In this document: positions 19,240 to 26,943 of the stretch, piece after piece | How the letters are laid out: each line of letters opens with the position of its first letter | Position numbering within the stretch: position 1 is the stretch's first letter | Virus record (IMG/VR): IMGVR_UViG_3300044641_009805 | Span: 186,001-250,000 of that record | DNA: 64,000 nucleotides | DNA from: a virus | Direction: 5' to 3' (one strand) | Position numbers and translations under genes: made by a program | The notes under the pieces: generated by a model | What the model saw: the letters and a program-made list of their open reading frames with translations, nothing else | Databases searched by the model: none | Told to the model about the DNA's origin: nothing

Positions 19240-19836
19240 ATGACATTAAGTCCTGAGAAAATTGCTTCAAACTTTGACAAATTTCGATCTCTGTGTGAGA
19301 GGTTAGGAGATCGATCCGCTGCCGCCCTGTCTCTAGTCGATCATTTCGGCGAGAGATTGGCTTTATGTCCTGCTTCAGGCAGAAAAGAATTTCATTTGGC
19401 AGAACCCGGAGGTTTGGTGGATCATTCTCTTCGCGTTCTCAGCAATGCAATGAAGTTGTGTAAGGCATTTGAATATGATTTGCCAAAGGATTCTCTGATC
19501 ATCGGGTGTCTCTTTCACGATGCAGGAAAGCTGGGAGATCTGGAACAAGATTATTACCTGCCCCAAGACTCAGATTGGCATAGAGATAAGTTGGGTGAGA
19601 CCTACAAACACAACAAAAATATCAAGTACATGACTGTTCCTCATCGAGGCGTTTGGTTGTGTCAGCAATTCGGTCTGCGCCTCACTCAAGATGAGTGGCT
19701 TTCCATCATGTTGAACGATGGATGGGTTCTTCAGGAAAACAAAGCCTACTGTCTAAAGGAATCGAACCTCGTTCACGTCGTACAAACGGCTGATTATCTT
19801 GCGACGAAGCAAGAAAAAGAGATGATTGACGAATAG
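19240..19836 (+). CDS. HD-domain phosphohydrolase
   Basis: A 198-residue protein with the metal-binding HD pattern: a first His in GGLVDHSLRVL, the paired His-Asp in GCLFHDAGKLGD, and a later Asp in VVQTADYLAT. Proteins of this superfamily hydrolyse nucleotide or cyclic nucleotide phosphates; the substrate here is unknown. It follows the small polymerase gene and precedes a tagged small protein by eight bases, suggesting one transcript. A weak AAAGAG lies upstream of ATG 19240. An immune-countering nucleotide hydrolase or a dNTPase are both possible; neither can be decided from sequence. Confidence 0.75.
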   Translation: MTLSPEKIASNFDKFRSLCERLGDRSAAALSLVDHFGERLALCPASGRKEFHLAEPGGLVDHSLRVLSNAMKLCKAFEYDLPKDSLIIGCLFHDAGKLGDLEQDYYLPQDSDWHRDKLGETYKHNKNIKYMTVPHRGVWLCQQFGLRLTQDEWLSIMLNDGWVLQENKAYCLKESNLVHVVQTADYLATKQEKEMIDE

Positions 19837-19844
19837 TTAGCAGC

Positions 19845-20075
19845 ATGAACGACTTACTACGCCGTTATGTTCTAGAGATCATAAAAGAATCAAGCTTGAA
19901 GATTGATGAAGATGAAGACGAAAAAGAACCAAAGTCAGATTCTGATGACATCAACGAATTTAGCGGCGTAGGCGCAATAGCGGGTTTTACCGCTCCTTTG
20001 GGATGGACGAGTAAAGACATGGAGTCTCCTAAAGTTAAAGAAAGAAAGAAGAGAAAACAACCGGCCTGGAAGTGA
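19845..20075 (+). CDS. Small protein with N-terminal RRYVLEIIKES tag, probable packaged protein
   Basis: A 76-residue protein beginning MNDLLRRYVLEIIKES, a variant of the N-terminal element found on many proteins of this phage. The element contains IKE, matching the (L/I)-X-E cut site of T4-type prohead proteases. After it come an acidic low-complexity stretch (DEDEDEKE), a Gly-rich segment (FSGVGAIAGFTAPLGW) and a basic tail. No enzymatic motif is seen. I infer delivery to the capsid with removal of the tag. It overlaps nothing and sits one base before the next gene. Confidence 0.6.
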   Translation: MNDLLRRYVLEIIKESSLKIDEDEDEKEPKSDSDDINEFSGVGAIAGFTAPLGWTSKDMESPKVKERKKRKQPAWK

Positions 20076-20076
20076 C

Positions 20077-20385
20077 ATGAAAAGCTTATTTCTACCATAT
20101 GCTGTTCTATTCGTGATAGGCATTGTAGGAGCATTCATCACGAAAAAAGTACAGGCATCTGAGTTACCCATTTGGGTCCCCATATTCCCTTCTATCGCAA
20201 GTGGATTCTTATGGGGGTGGATCGCGAAGAGGTCGGAAAACCTGAGCCTCATGTCCGTTCTTGTTGACGTTCTTTACACGGCTGCTTTCGTCATCGGCTT
20301 CATGATCTTAGGTGACAGACTCACCCCGTTGCAGATAGCAGGATTTTTGGTGTCGTTGATCGGCGTCGCAATGATGGCAGCCTAA
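20077..20385 (+). CDS. Small four-helix membrane protein, SMR/EamA-like
   Basis: A 102-residue, highly hydrophobic protein with four predicted membrane segments, roughly residues 5-23, 31-48, 58-78 and 82-101. The last pair has the pattern GDRLTPLQIAGFLVSLIGV, similar to the repeat end of EamA/drug-metabolite transporters and to small multidrug resistance proteins. It is unusual among phage proteins and may be a host-derived accessory gene acting in the inner membrane. No substrate can be named. It starts one base after the preceding gene and is followed by a 250-nt gap. Confidence 0.6.
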   Translation: MKSLFLPYAVLFVIGIVGAFITKKVQASELPIWVPIFPSIASGFLWGWIAKRSENLSLMSVLVDVLYTAAFVIGFMILGDRLTPLQIAGFLVSLIGVAMMAA

Positions 20386-20638
20386 AATTGCGATTCTGCA
20401 ATATTTATACCATCGACTTGTTCGATGCGGAAACGGACTGGACATGGGAATTAAAAATAAAACTTGCTCTGTCGAATCGGCATCGTGCAAAGTTGACGTC
20501 AGGAATAATAAAACGATACATCTCGTTTACCCTGGCTTAGTTTAAAAATGACTTGAATGTCCAACCAAGACTTGGTTCGCATGTTGCGGATTCGTCAAGG
20601 ATGTTTCATTCACAGCGGAAACGGAAAAGGAAAATAAC
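20386..20638 (+). other. Intergenic region before the SSB gene
   Basis: This 253-nt gap contains one possible tiny gene (20444-20545). It also has a weak 5-bp hairpin just after the membrane protein gene (ATTGC/GCAAT near 20388-20403), and a strong AAAAGGAAAA ribosome site for the SSB gene at its right end. I saw no tRNA-like cloverleaf in it. A promoter for the highly expressed SSB gene is expected here, but I could not fix its position. Confidence 0.4.
20444..20545 (+). CDS. Possible 33-residue protein, unsupported by homology
   Basis: An ATG-initiated frame of 34 codons, translating to a Cys-containing, Lys/Asn-rich peptide that ends HLVYPGLV before TAA. It lies in the gap before the SSB gene. 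A GGAC stretch sits directly before the ATG but is not at normal SD spacing. No family recognised; it may be chance. Confidence 0.25.
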   Translation: MGIKNKTCSVESASCKVDVRNNKTIHLVYPGLV

Positions 20639-21478
20639 ATGGCAATCGATCTAGAAGCAATCAAGCGTCGCGTGGCAGAACTCAGTGGTGTGAAGAAGAC
20701 GTCATCAGTCCAGATGTGGAAGCCACAAATCGGAGAATACAAGATTCGTTGTCTTCCATGGAAGAATGCTCCTGAGGGCCAACCCTTCGCCGAGAGGTGG
20801 TTCTATTATATTGGAGAGAACGCAGGCCTTCTGGCGCCGAATCAGTTCGGTAAGCCAGATCCCATCAACGATCTGATTCGCAAGCTGTATAGCAGCGGTA
20901 AGCCAGATGATAGGGTTCTTGCGAAGAAGCTTGCCCCTAAGATGCGTTGCTACGCTCCCGTTGTCGTTCGAGGTGAGGAAGACAAGGGCGTGCAGGTTTG
21001 GGCATTCGGCAAGATCGTATATCAGCGTATGCTTGGTTTCTTCCTCGATGAGGAGGTTGGAGACATCTTGGATCCGAACCAAGGATTCGACCTCAAGGTG
21101 ACAATCTCCAAGGCACCAGGCAAGCAGTTCAATGACACGATGGTGGATCCTGCTCGCCGCCCCTCAAAGCTGCATGAGGATCCAAAGGTCATGGCGACGT
21201 GGCTTGAAAACATTCCAAACATCGATGACATGTATCGTCTTAAGTCAACTCAAGAGATTGAAGCAGTCCTCAATAACTGGCTCAATGGTGGCGCGACGGA
21301 TGACACACCTGTTGAGACGACCCGTGGACCTGCAACAGCAGATGCTCTTGAAGATCTTGTGGCAGAAGTGAAAGCTTCGTCTCCTGAGAAGCCGAAGAAA
21401 CCGAAGAAGGCCGATGAGGATGCTCCAAAGAAACAGTCGTTAGATGATGCATTCGCTGACCTGATGGGCGACGAGTGA
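20639..21478 (+). CDS. Single-stranded DNA-binding protein, T4 gp32-like
   Basis: A 279-residue protein with a very strong ribosome site (AAAAGGAAAA). The N-terminal ~20 residues are basic, as in the cooperative arm of gp32. The core carries MWKPQIGEYKIRCLPW and later GKIVYQRMLGFF, the pattern of phage OB-fold SSBs. The C terminus is Lys/Pro-rich and then acidic, ending DDAFADLMGDE, the typical protein-interaction tail. It coats ssDNA during replication and recombination, and lies before UvsX as expected. I see no gp32-type zinc-binding Cys/His cluster. A strong hairpin follows the stop codon. Confidence 0.85.
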   Translation: MAIDLEAIKRRVAELSGVKKTSSVQMWKPQIGEYKIRCLPWKNAPEGQPFAERWFYYIGENAGLLAPNQFGKPDPINDLIRKLYSSGKPDDRVLAKKLAPKMRCYAPVVVRGEEDKGVQVWAFGKIVYQRMLGFFLDEEVGDILDPNQGFDLKVTISKAPGKQFNDTMVDPARRPSKLHEDPKVMATWLENIPNIDDMYRLKSTQEIEAVLNNWLNGGATDDTPVETTRGPATADALEDLVAEVKASSPEKPKKPKKADEDAPKKQSLDDAFADLMGDE

Positions 21479-21488
21479 TTTGACGATA

Positions 21489-21526
21489 TCAAGCGCCGGG
21501 GAAATTAAAAAATCCCCGGCGCTTGA
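21489..21526 (+). terminator. 14-bp perfect GC-rich hairpin between SSB and UvsX genes
   Basis: Arms TCAAGCGCCGGGGA (21489-21502) and TCCCCGGCGCTTGA (21513-21526) pair perfectly around the 10-nt loop AATTAAAAAA. There is no long T-tract after it, so it may be an attenuator, an mRNA-stabilising 3' end for the SSB transcript, or a terminator. It ends 32 nt before the UvsX start. Confidence 0.7.
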
Positions 21527-21558
21527 ACTATTTAATGCTCTTAAAGGATAATAAACGT

Positions 21559-22746
21559 ATGGCAAAAAGAGAGAAGTCTGAAGAGATTGAGACCGTGACT
21601 AAAAAGTCCGAAGTTGATAACATGATGAAAGATCTCATTTCATCTATCAATAAGGAGTTTGGTCAACGCATCGCATATAACCTGTCAGAGATGGATGCAC
21701 CCACTGTCGTAAAACGGTGGATTGACACAGGATCTATTCAGCTCAATTATGCGATTAGAAACGCGATGGATGGAGGATATCCAGAAGGACGAATCATAGA
21801 GATTGCAGGATTGCCTTCATCAGGTAAATCGCATCTTGCTTACCATGCAGCCAGCGTCGCGCAACGAATGGGTGGTCTTGTCGTCTATATAGACACAGAG
21901 AATGCAACTCCTGTTGCCAAGCTCGCCGACATGGGTATTGATGTACGTAAGAGATTTGTCTACTGCGATTCTCATTGCACAGAAGAGGTATTCTCCATCA
22001 TAGAATCTACCATCACTAAGGCGAAGCAAGTCCTTGATAAGAACATTCCAATCCTCGTCATTTGGGATTCAGTGGCTGCAACTTCTCCGAAGGCAGAGTT
22101 GGATGGCGATTACGATCAAAATTCGATCGGCCTTCAGGCCCGTGCCATTTCCAAAGGAATGCGCAAGATCACAGGCGTGATTGGTCAGAACAACGTGACT
22201 CTTCTCTGTATCAATCAAATTCGTGATGCCATTGGAGTCATGCATGGCGATCCAACGACAACACCAGGTGGTCGTGCAATTCCATTTCACTCGTCCGTCC
22301 GCATCCGTCTTGGTAGCGGAAATCAAGTGAAAGACAAAAATGGTAATCCGATCGGTATTCACACGACTGTCACTCTCAAAAAGAATAAAGTTGCAGCTCC
22401 TTTCCGCAAGTGCGAATTTGACATTATCTTCGGCAAAGGTATTGTTGAGGATGAGTATCTCTTTGATGAAGTTCGATCTCATTGCAAAGCAAATGGAGCT
22501 GTAAAACGAGATGGTCTTGAGATTAACATTAGCGGAGAAGGCGCTTGGAAAGAGTTATCAGTCGTCAATGCAAAAACAGGCGAAGTTATGGTAGAGAAAA
22601 AGTTCTACAAATCAGAGTTTGGTGACATGTTGAAGGATGAGAAATATCGTAACTATCTTTTGACGGCTATTGATTCTGCTCTTGTAACGACTGGCGGAGA
22701 GCCTTCTGGCGAAGGAGATGGTGAAGGAGGAATGTCAGATGAGTGA
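21559..22746 (+). CDS. uvsX: UvsX/RecA-like recombinase
   Basis: A 395-residue protein, close to the T4 UvsX length. Walker A is GLPSSGKS at residues 84-91; Walker B-type hydrophobic strand LVIWDSVAA follows, and the L2-like region includes [10 protein letters not shown]. The protein forms filaments on ssDNA and drives strand exchange for recombination-dependent replication. ATG 21559 is preferred over TTG 21523 because AAAGGA lies ten bases before it. The 3' end overlaps the dUTPase start by eight bases. The C terminus is Gly/Glu-rich and acidic. Confidence 0.85.
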   Translation: MAKREKSEEIETVTKKSEVDNMMKDLISSINKEFGQRIAYNLSEMDAPTVVKRWIDTGSIQLNYAIRNAMDGGYPEGRIIEIAGLPSSGKSHLAYHAASVAQRMGGLVVYIDTENATPVAKLADMGIDVRKRFVYCDSHCTEEVFSIIESTITKAKQVLDKNIPILVIWDSVAATSPKAELDGDYDQNSIGLQARAISKGMRKITGVIGQNNVTLLCINQIRDAIGVMHGDPTTTPGGRAIPFHSSVRIRLGSGNQVKDKNGNPIGIHTTVTLKKNKVAAPFRKCEFDIIFGKGIVEDEYLFDEVRSHCKANGAVKRDGLEINISGEGAWKELSVVNAKTGEVMVEKKFYKSEFGDMLKDEKYRNYLLTAIDSALVTTGGEPSGEGDGEGGMSDE

Positions 22747-23278
22747 TATATTCTGGATTCGATGTGAAGTAGACAGTGACGATCTTGTTCCGAAGTATCA
22801 AACACAAGGATCAGCAGGGTGTGATCTATACGCTAACGAGTATCTGACGATCAAACCTGGTCAAAGGGCTACTGTAGCGACTGGGTTAAAGATTGAACTG
22901 CCTCCTGGATTTGAAGCCCAAGTCAGACCTAGATCTGGGTTAGCTGCCAAATATGGTATCACTGTTCTTAATTCTCCAGGAACAGTAGATTGTTTTACTT
23001 CAAATTGTTTGATTTCAACTCCTGCTGGAAAAAAGCAAGTATTTGATTTGAAGATAAATGATGTCGTGTTTTCTATGAATGAACAGACTCTTTGTGTCGA
23101 AAGCGATGTGATAAGCGCAATTGTTGATGTAGGTGAAAAAGATGTAATCAAATTTGTTTTTGATGATGACACAGAACTGTGCGTAACTCCAGGAACGATG
23201 ATTTATACTCGAGATGGGCTTAAAAGAGCTGATGAGCTATCATATGATGATGAAATTGTAATTGACCATGATACTTAA
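22739..23278 (+). CDS. dUTPase N-terminal half fused to the N-part of a split intein
   Basis: A 179-residue protein. Residues 1-84 are the first half of a trimeric dUTPase, with motif 1 (GSAGCDLYA) and motif 2 (RPRSGLA), ending in the start of motif 3 (NSPGTVD). Residue 85 is Cys and begins an intein N-part ([13 protein letters not shown]...), which continues to the stop with a block-B-like segment ([10 protein letters not shown]) and the ending [12 protein letters not shown]. There are no endonuclease blocks. Translation starts at ATG 22739, seven bases after GGAGGA. It should trans-splice with the protein at 24191-24487. The usual block B His appears replaced by Thr153. Activity needs splicing, because motifs 4 and 5 are on the other half. 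Confidence 0.9.
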   Translation: MSDIFWIRCEVDSDDLVPKYQTQGSAGCDLYANEYLTIKPGQRATVATGLKIELPPGFEAQVRPRSGLAAKYGITVLNSPGTVDCFTSNCLISTPAGKKQVFDLKINDVVFSMNEQTLCVESDVISAIVDVGEKDVIKFVFDDDTELCVTPGTMIYTRDGLKRADELSYDDEIVIDHDT

Positions 23279-24298
23279 TTATCATGGTGAAATGTCTAAT
23301 TTGTAATCTAGAAAAGAAGTTTTCTATAGTTGAGCATCTTCGTAATACTCACAAAATATCAACAAAAGAATATCGACTGCGGTTCAAAGATGCAGAAGTA
23401 AAATCTCTTGAAGCAAAAGAGTTGGTCTCAAAAAACAATCGTAATGTTTGGTCCAATCCCGACTATCACAAGAAGATGTGCGAATCTCGTCAAGTTACTC
23501 ATAGAACGGATGCATTTCGAAAAAAACAATCTGAAATAATATCAAACACATATGCAAACGGTCATAAAAACTGGAATGATGGACTTACAAAGCATGATGA
23601 TGAACGTGTTGCTGCGGTTGGAAAAAGAAATTCTGCGCTTTTGACAGGTCGCACAAAAGAAACTCATGATTATCTAAAAAATCATAGTGATTTTATGAAA
23701 GAACACGTCTCTGATGAATTTAAATTTCGTCTGTCATGGACGGATGAAAGAAAAGAGCAATGGAGACAAAAGATTAGTGAAGGTGTTTCTGAAGCTATTT
23801 TAGAAGGTCGTTGTGGATCATCAAATAGATACAAAAAAGGGTGGTATCTTACTAAGATAGGATCAAAAGAATTTTACGATTCTTCTTGGGAACTTGAATT
23901 AATGACATTTCTTGACACAACATCGCTTTCATGGACAAAAGCTCATGGGTATAAAATTTCTTATATCGATGAAAACAATAAAACAAGACGTTACATTCCT
24001 GATTTTTACATCTACAACGATGACAAAAAATGCATTTTAGAGCTAAAAGGATTTAGCTTCAACGATAATAAAATAGAAAGAAAAAGTTCATCTGCTGAAT
24101 TGTTCGCCTTTAGCATTAATGCACGCTATTTTTTGTCTTTTAGCCTTGATGAATCGAAAAAATATATCATTAATTTTTTTGGAGAAAAAAATGAAGTTTG
24201 TAAAAATTAAAAATAAAACAACGCATAATGAACGATGTTATGATCTTACAGTAGAAAATAATCACAATTTTTTTTGTAATGATGTTCTTGTTCACAAT
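22991..24298 (+). mobile_element. Fractured intein cassette: intein-N, free-standing endonuclease, intein-C
   Basis: The stretch from the intein Cys1 codon (22991) to the last intein Asn codon (24296-24298) is foreign to the dUTPase gene. It contains intein-N (95 codons), a stop, a complete endonuclease gene, and intein-C (36 codons ending VLVHN). Removing both intein parts at protein level would join ...PGTVD to CDYRGE..., an intact dUTPase motif 3 with Cys at the junction. The segment is clearly AT-rich. This is the arrangement known for environmental phage 'fractured genes'. Confidence 0.85.
23284..24210 (+). CDS. Homing endonuclease inserted inside the split dUTPase gene
   Basis: A 308-residue protein starting five bases after the intein-N stop and overlapping the intein-C start by 20 bases. 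The N terminus is a C2H2-like finger (CLICNLEK...H...TH). The middle is Lys-rich and includes WNDGLTKHDDERVA. The C-terminal domain has SSWELELM, YIPDFYI and CILELKG, the Glu, Asp and E-X-K positions of PD-(D/E)XK/Vsr-like nucleases. It has the same domain order and the same GLTK motif as the gene at 1700-2599, so both belong to one family. It presumably cuts intein-free dUTPase alleles so that the cassette is copied in. No good SD is seen; translation may be coupled to the stop just upstream. Confidence 0.8.
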   Translation: MVKCLICNLEKKFSIVEHLRNTHKISTKEYRLRFKDAEVKSLEAKELVSKNNRNVWSNPDYHKKMCESRQVTHRTDAFRKKQSEIISNTYANGHKNWNDGLTKHDDERVAAVGKRNSALLTGRTKETHDYLKNHSDFMKEHVSDEFKFRLSWTDERKEQWRQKISEGVSEAILEGRCGSSNRYKKGWYLTKIGSKEFYDSSWELELMTFLDTTSLSWTKAHGYKISYIDENNKTRRYIPDFYIYNDDKKCILELKGFSFNDNKIERKSSSAELFAFSINARYFLSFSLDESKKYIINFFGEKNEVCKN

Positions 24299-24487
24299 TG
24301 TGACTATCGAGGGGAAATTAAGGTCATTTTGTTGAACACAGGTGACGAAGAATTTATTGTCAATAAAGGCGATAGGATTGCACAGTTGGTATTTTCTCGA
24401 GTTTTTCGTGGGATATTCCAACCAACCAACAGTTTGTCTTCAACGACCCGCGGCAGTGGTGGATTCGGTTCTACAGGCAAAACATGA
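24191..24487 (+). CDS. C-part of split intein fused to dUTPase C-terminal half
   Basis: A 98-residue protein. Residues 1-36 are an intein C-part with block F (CYDLTVENNHNFFCND) and block G (VLVHN), including the penultimate His and terminal Asn. Residue 37 is Cys+1 and starts the dUTPase C-half: CDYRGEIKV completes motif 3, GDRIAQLVF is motif 4 and TTRGSGGFGSTG is the Gly-rich motif 5. The spliced enzyme would have 84+62=146 residues, a normal dUTPase length. ATG 24191 follows GGAG by six bases, inside the endonuclease gene end. The stop overlaps the next gene start as ATGA. Confidence 0.9.
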   Translation: MKFVKIKNKTTHNERCYDLTVENNHNFFCNDVLVHNCDYRGEIKVILLNTGDEEFIVNKGDRIAQLVFSRVFRGIFQPTNSLSSTTRGSGGFGSTGKT

Positions 24488-25455
24488 GTTCAGATCGTCC
24501 CATCTTGGTTATTGATGGAGCAAATCTTTTTATTAGGTCATGGGCGGCATACCCACAAATGTCGACCCATGGCTATCAAATGGGAGGTTGCATCGGTTTT
24601 CTTAAGACGTTGAAAAGAATCACAACTGAGTTACAGCCTTCAATGATCTGTATAGCGTGGGAAGGTGGGGGTTCTCTAAGACGTAGATCAATTTATCCTG
24701 AATATAAGCTTGGTAGACGTCCTGAGAAGCTCAACCGTTTTTACGGAGATGATATACCTGAGTCAGAAGAGAACAGGAAACATCAGCTTATTTCTCTATT
24801 GAACATGCTAAAAAATTCTCCTGTTTGCCAAGTTTACGCCTCTGATTGCGAGGGTGATGACATAGTTGCGTTTCTTTGTTCGGGGCCATTTAAGCAAAAT
24901 AAAAAGATCATAGTTTCTTCTGACAAAGACATGTATCAACTGTTGGATGCAAATACTTCGATCTATTCTCTTCATAAGAAAAAAGTCTTGACAGTTGATG
25001 ACGTCTTTGAAGAATTCCGAATAAAACCCAACAACTTCGCAGCCGCCAAGGCGTTATGTGGAGATCCTGGAGATAACATTCCTGGAGTAAAAGGGTTGGG
25101 GTTTAAGACGGTTTCTAAAAAACTTCCTATATTGGGAACAGATGATGATCTCTTGATAGAGGACATCATTTCGTTTTGTCAATCCAGGATTGGAGAATCT
25201 ACTGTTTATAAGAAGGTCGTAGACAATCAAGATTTGATCAACAGAAATTGGAGATTGGTATACCTAGATGGTAGTATGTTGTCAGCATCTCAAATTTCTA
25301 AAGTGCAACATACGTTAGATACATTCGTTCCGCACGTTAATAAGATCGGATTGATCAAAGCCCTCCTCAAAGAAGGAATCAACGATTTTGATGTTGAGGC
25401 ATTTTTTTATTCAATGAACTGTATTGACAGCGCGAAATACGTGACTGGTAACTAA
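24484..25455 (+). CDS. 5'-3' exonuclease / flap endonuclease (T4 RNase H-like)
   Basis: A 323-residue protein of the FEN/5'-nuclease family. Acidic metal ligands appear in order: VIDGANLF near residue 10, the cluster SDCEGDDIVAF, SSDKDMYQ and GDPGDN. GDNIPGVKGLG is the DNA-binding helix-hairpin-helix. T4 RNase H and related proteins remove RNA primers and flaps during lagging-strand synthesis. The gene overlaps the dUTPase C-half by four bases (ATGA) and is one base before the helicase gene, in a clear replication operon. Confidence 0.85.
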   Translation: MSSDRPILVIDGANLFIRSWAAYPQMSTHGYQMGGCIGFLKTLKRITTELQPSMICIAWEGGGSLRRRSIYPEYKLGRRPEKLNRFYGDDIPESEENRKHQLISLLNMLKNSPVCQVYASDCEGDDIVAFLCSGPFKQNKKIIVSSDKDMYQLLDANTSIYSLHKKKVLTVDDVFEEFRIKPNNFAAAKALCGDPGDNIPGVKGLGFKTVSKKLPILGTDDDLLIEDIISFCQSRIGESTVYKKVVDNQDLINRNWRLVYLDGSMLSASQISKVQHTLDTFVPHVNKIGLIKALLKEGINDFDVEAFFYSMNCIDSAKYVTGN

Positions 25456-25456
25456 A

Positions 25457-26893
25457 ATGTTAGAAAACGAAAATAAAAACAAGTTAACCTTTGGATCTTA
25501 CGGTAAGTCTTTTCAAGAGAAGATCATGCAGGCTCTCTTGACTGACTCGAAATTTGCCGAGCAGATGATGGAAGTGTTTGACACTTCTTACTTTGAGTTG
25601 AAGTACTTACAGTTCCTTGCTGATCGATACTTTTCATATTCAAAGAAATATAAGGTTTTTCCAACCCTTCAATTGCTCGTCACCATTATTAGAGAGGATT
25701 TGAAGGTTGGTACAGACGTTATCCTTCGAGATCAAATCATTGAGTATCTCCAAAGGATGAAGGCCAATCCAGATCCAGGAGATCTGCAATTTGTTCGTGA
25801 AAAGTCTCTTGACTTTTGTAGGAAGCAGGCTCTAAAAGCAGCTTTGGAAAATGCTGTTGATCAGATGCAGGCAAACAAATATGAATCGATCGTCGAATCG
25901 ATTAAGAAGGCCGTTCAGGTTGGCACAGCTCCGTCTGTCGGTCATGACTTCTTTAACGAGATGGACGCTCGATTCACACGTCTGAAACGTGACACAATTC
26001 CGACAGGCGTACCTGAGCTTGATAAGAAAGAGATTCTGCAAGGTGGTTCTGGTAAGGGAGAACTTTTGTGTGTTGTCGGAGGAAGCGGAAGCGGAAAGTC
26101 TCACTGGCTCACAATGATTGGAGCCAATGCTCTGCGTGCAGGTAAAAACGTCATGCACTACACCTTTGAGCTATCTGAGACAGCCGTTGGTATTCGTTAC
26201 GATTCAAACCTTTGCGACATGGATTCTAATGAAGTCATGGATCATAAAGACGAGGTTGCTGAGAAGTATAAGAACATGAACCTCGGTCGACTTTACATTA
26301 AGGAATATCCAACCAACACAGCGTCTATCTTCACGATCCGTTCGCATATTGAACGTCTCGACCTAAAAGGTTTTAAACCGGACATTATCATCATTGATTA
26401 TGCTGACATCATGAGATCAACTCGTCAGTTTGATTCTCTTCGTCACGAATTGAAATTGGTATATGAGGAGCTGCGAGGTCTTGCAATGGAATTAGGCGTT
26501 CCAATCTGGACAGCATCGCAATCGAATAAAGAAGGAGCCAATAGCGAGATCATCGACATGACAAATATGTCAGAAGCTTACGGAAAGGCTATGATTTGCG
26601 ACTTCATCATATCAGTCTCTAGACGACCACATGAGAAGGCTTCAGGCTGGGGTAGACTCTTTGTCGCAAAGAATCGAGCAGGTAGAGATGGACTTGTTTT
26701 TCCTGCCAAGATCAACACTGCTCAGAGTAAATTTGAGATTACAGGAGCAGCAGATACGCCAGAAGAAACTTCATCCTCAGATGAAGTTGAACAGAAAAAA
26801 GCCTTAAGAGCCAAATGGAAAGAACTAAAAAATGAATTTTCTAGTTCAAGAAACTTTTCGAGCGCAGAATCAGTAACAACGGTTGGAAGTTAA
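25457..26893 (+). CDS. Replicative DNA helicase, DnaB/T4 gp41-like
   Basis: A 478-residue protein. The N-terminal ~150 residues resemble the DnaB/gp41 collar domain; the ATPase domain has Walker A GGSGSGKS at residues 208-215. It continues with the H1a-type FELSE, Walker B IIIIDYADIM and the sensor-like WTASQSNK. Hexamers unwind DNA at the fork. Genes gp41, NrdJ and IMPDH are known hosts of environmental split inteins, but this copy is uninterrupted. It follows the exonuclease gene by a single base. The C terminus is Ser/Glu-rich and probably disordered. Confidence 0.88.
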   Translation: MLENENKNKLTFGSYGKSFQEKIMQALLTDSKFAEQMMEVFDTSYFELKYLQFLADRYFSYSKKYKVFPTLQLLVTIIREDLKVGTDVILRDQIIEYLQRMKANPDPGDLQFVREKSLDFCRKQALKAALENAVDQMQANKYESIVESIKKAVQVGTAPSVGHDFFNEMDARFTRLKRDTIPTGVPELDKKEILQGGSGKGELLCVVGGSGSGKSHWLTMIGANALRAGKNVMHYTFELSETAVGIRYDSNLCDMDSNEVMDHKDEVAEKYKNMNLGRLYIKEYPTNTASIFTIRSHIERLDLKGFKPDIIIIDYADIMRSTRQFDSLRHELKLVYEELRGLAMELGVPIWTASQSNKEGANSEIIDMTNMSEAYGKAMICDFIISVSRRPHEKASGWGRLFVAKNRAGRDGLVFPAKINTAQSKFEITGAADTPEETSSSDEVEQKKALRAKWKELKNEFSSSRNFSSAESVTTVGS

Positions 26894-26943
26894 GATATAG
26901 TTATGCATCCCAAGAATTCAATGAATTGGAGACGGAACGTAAT

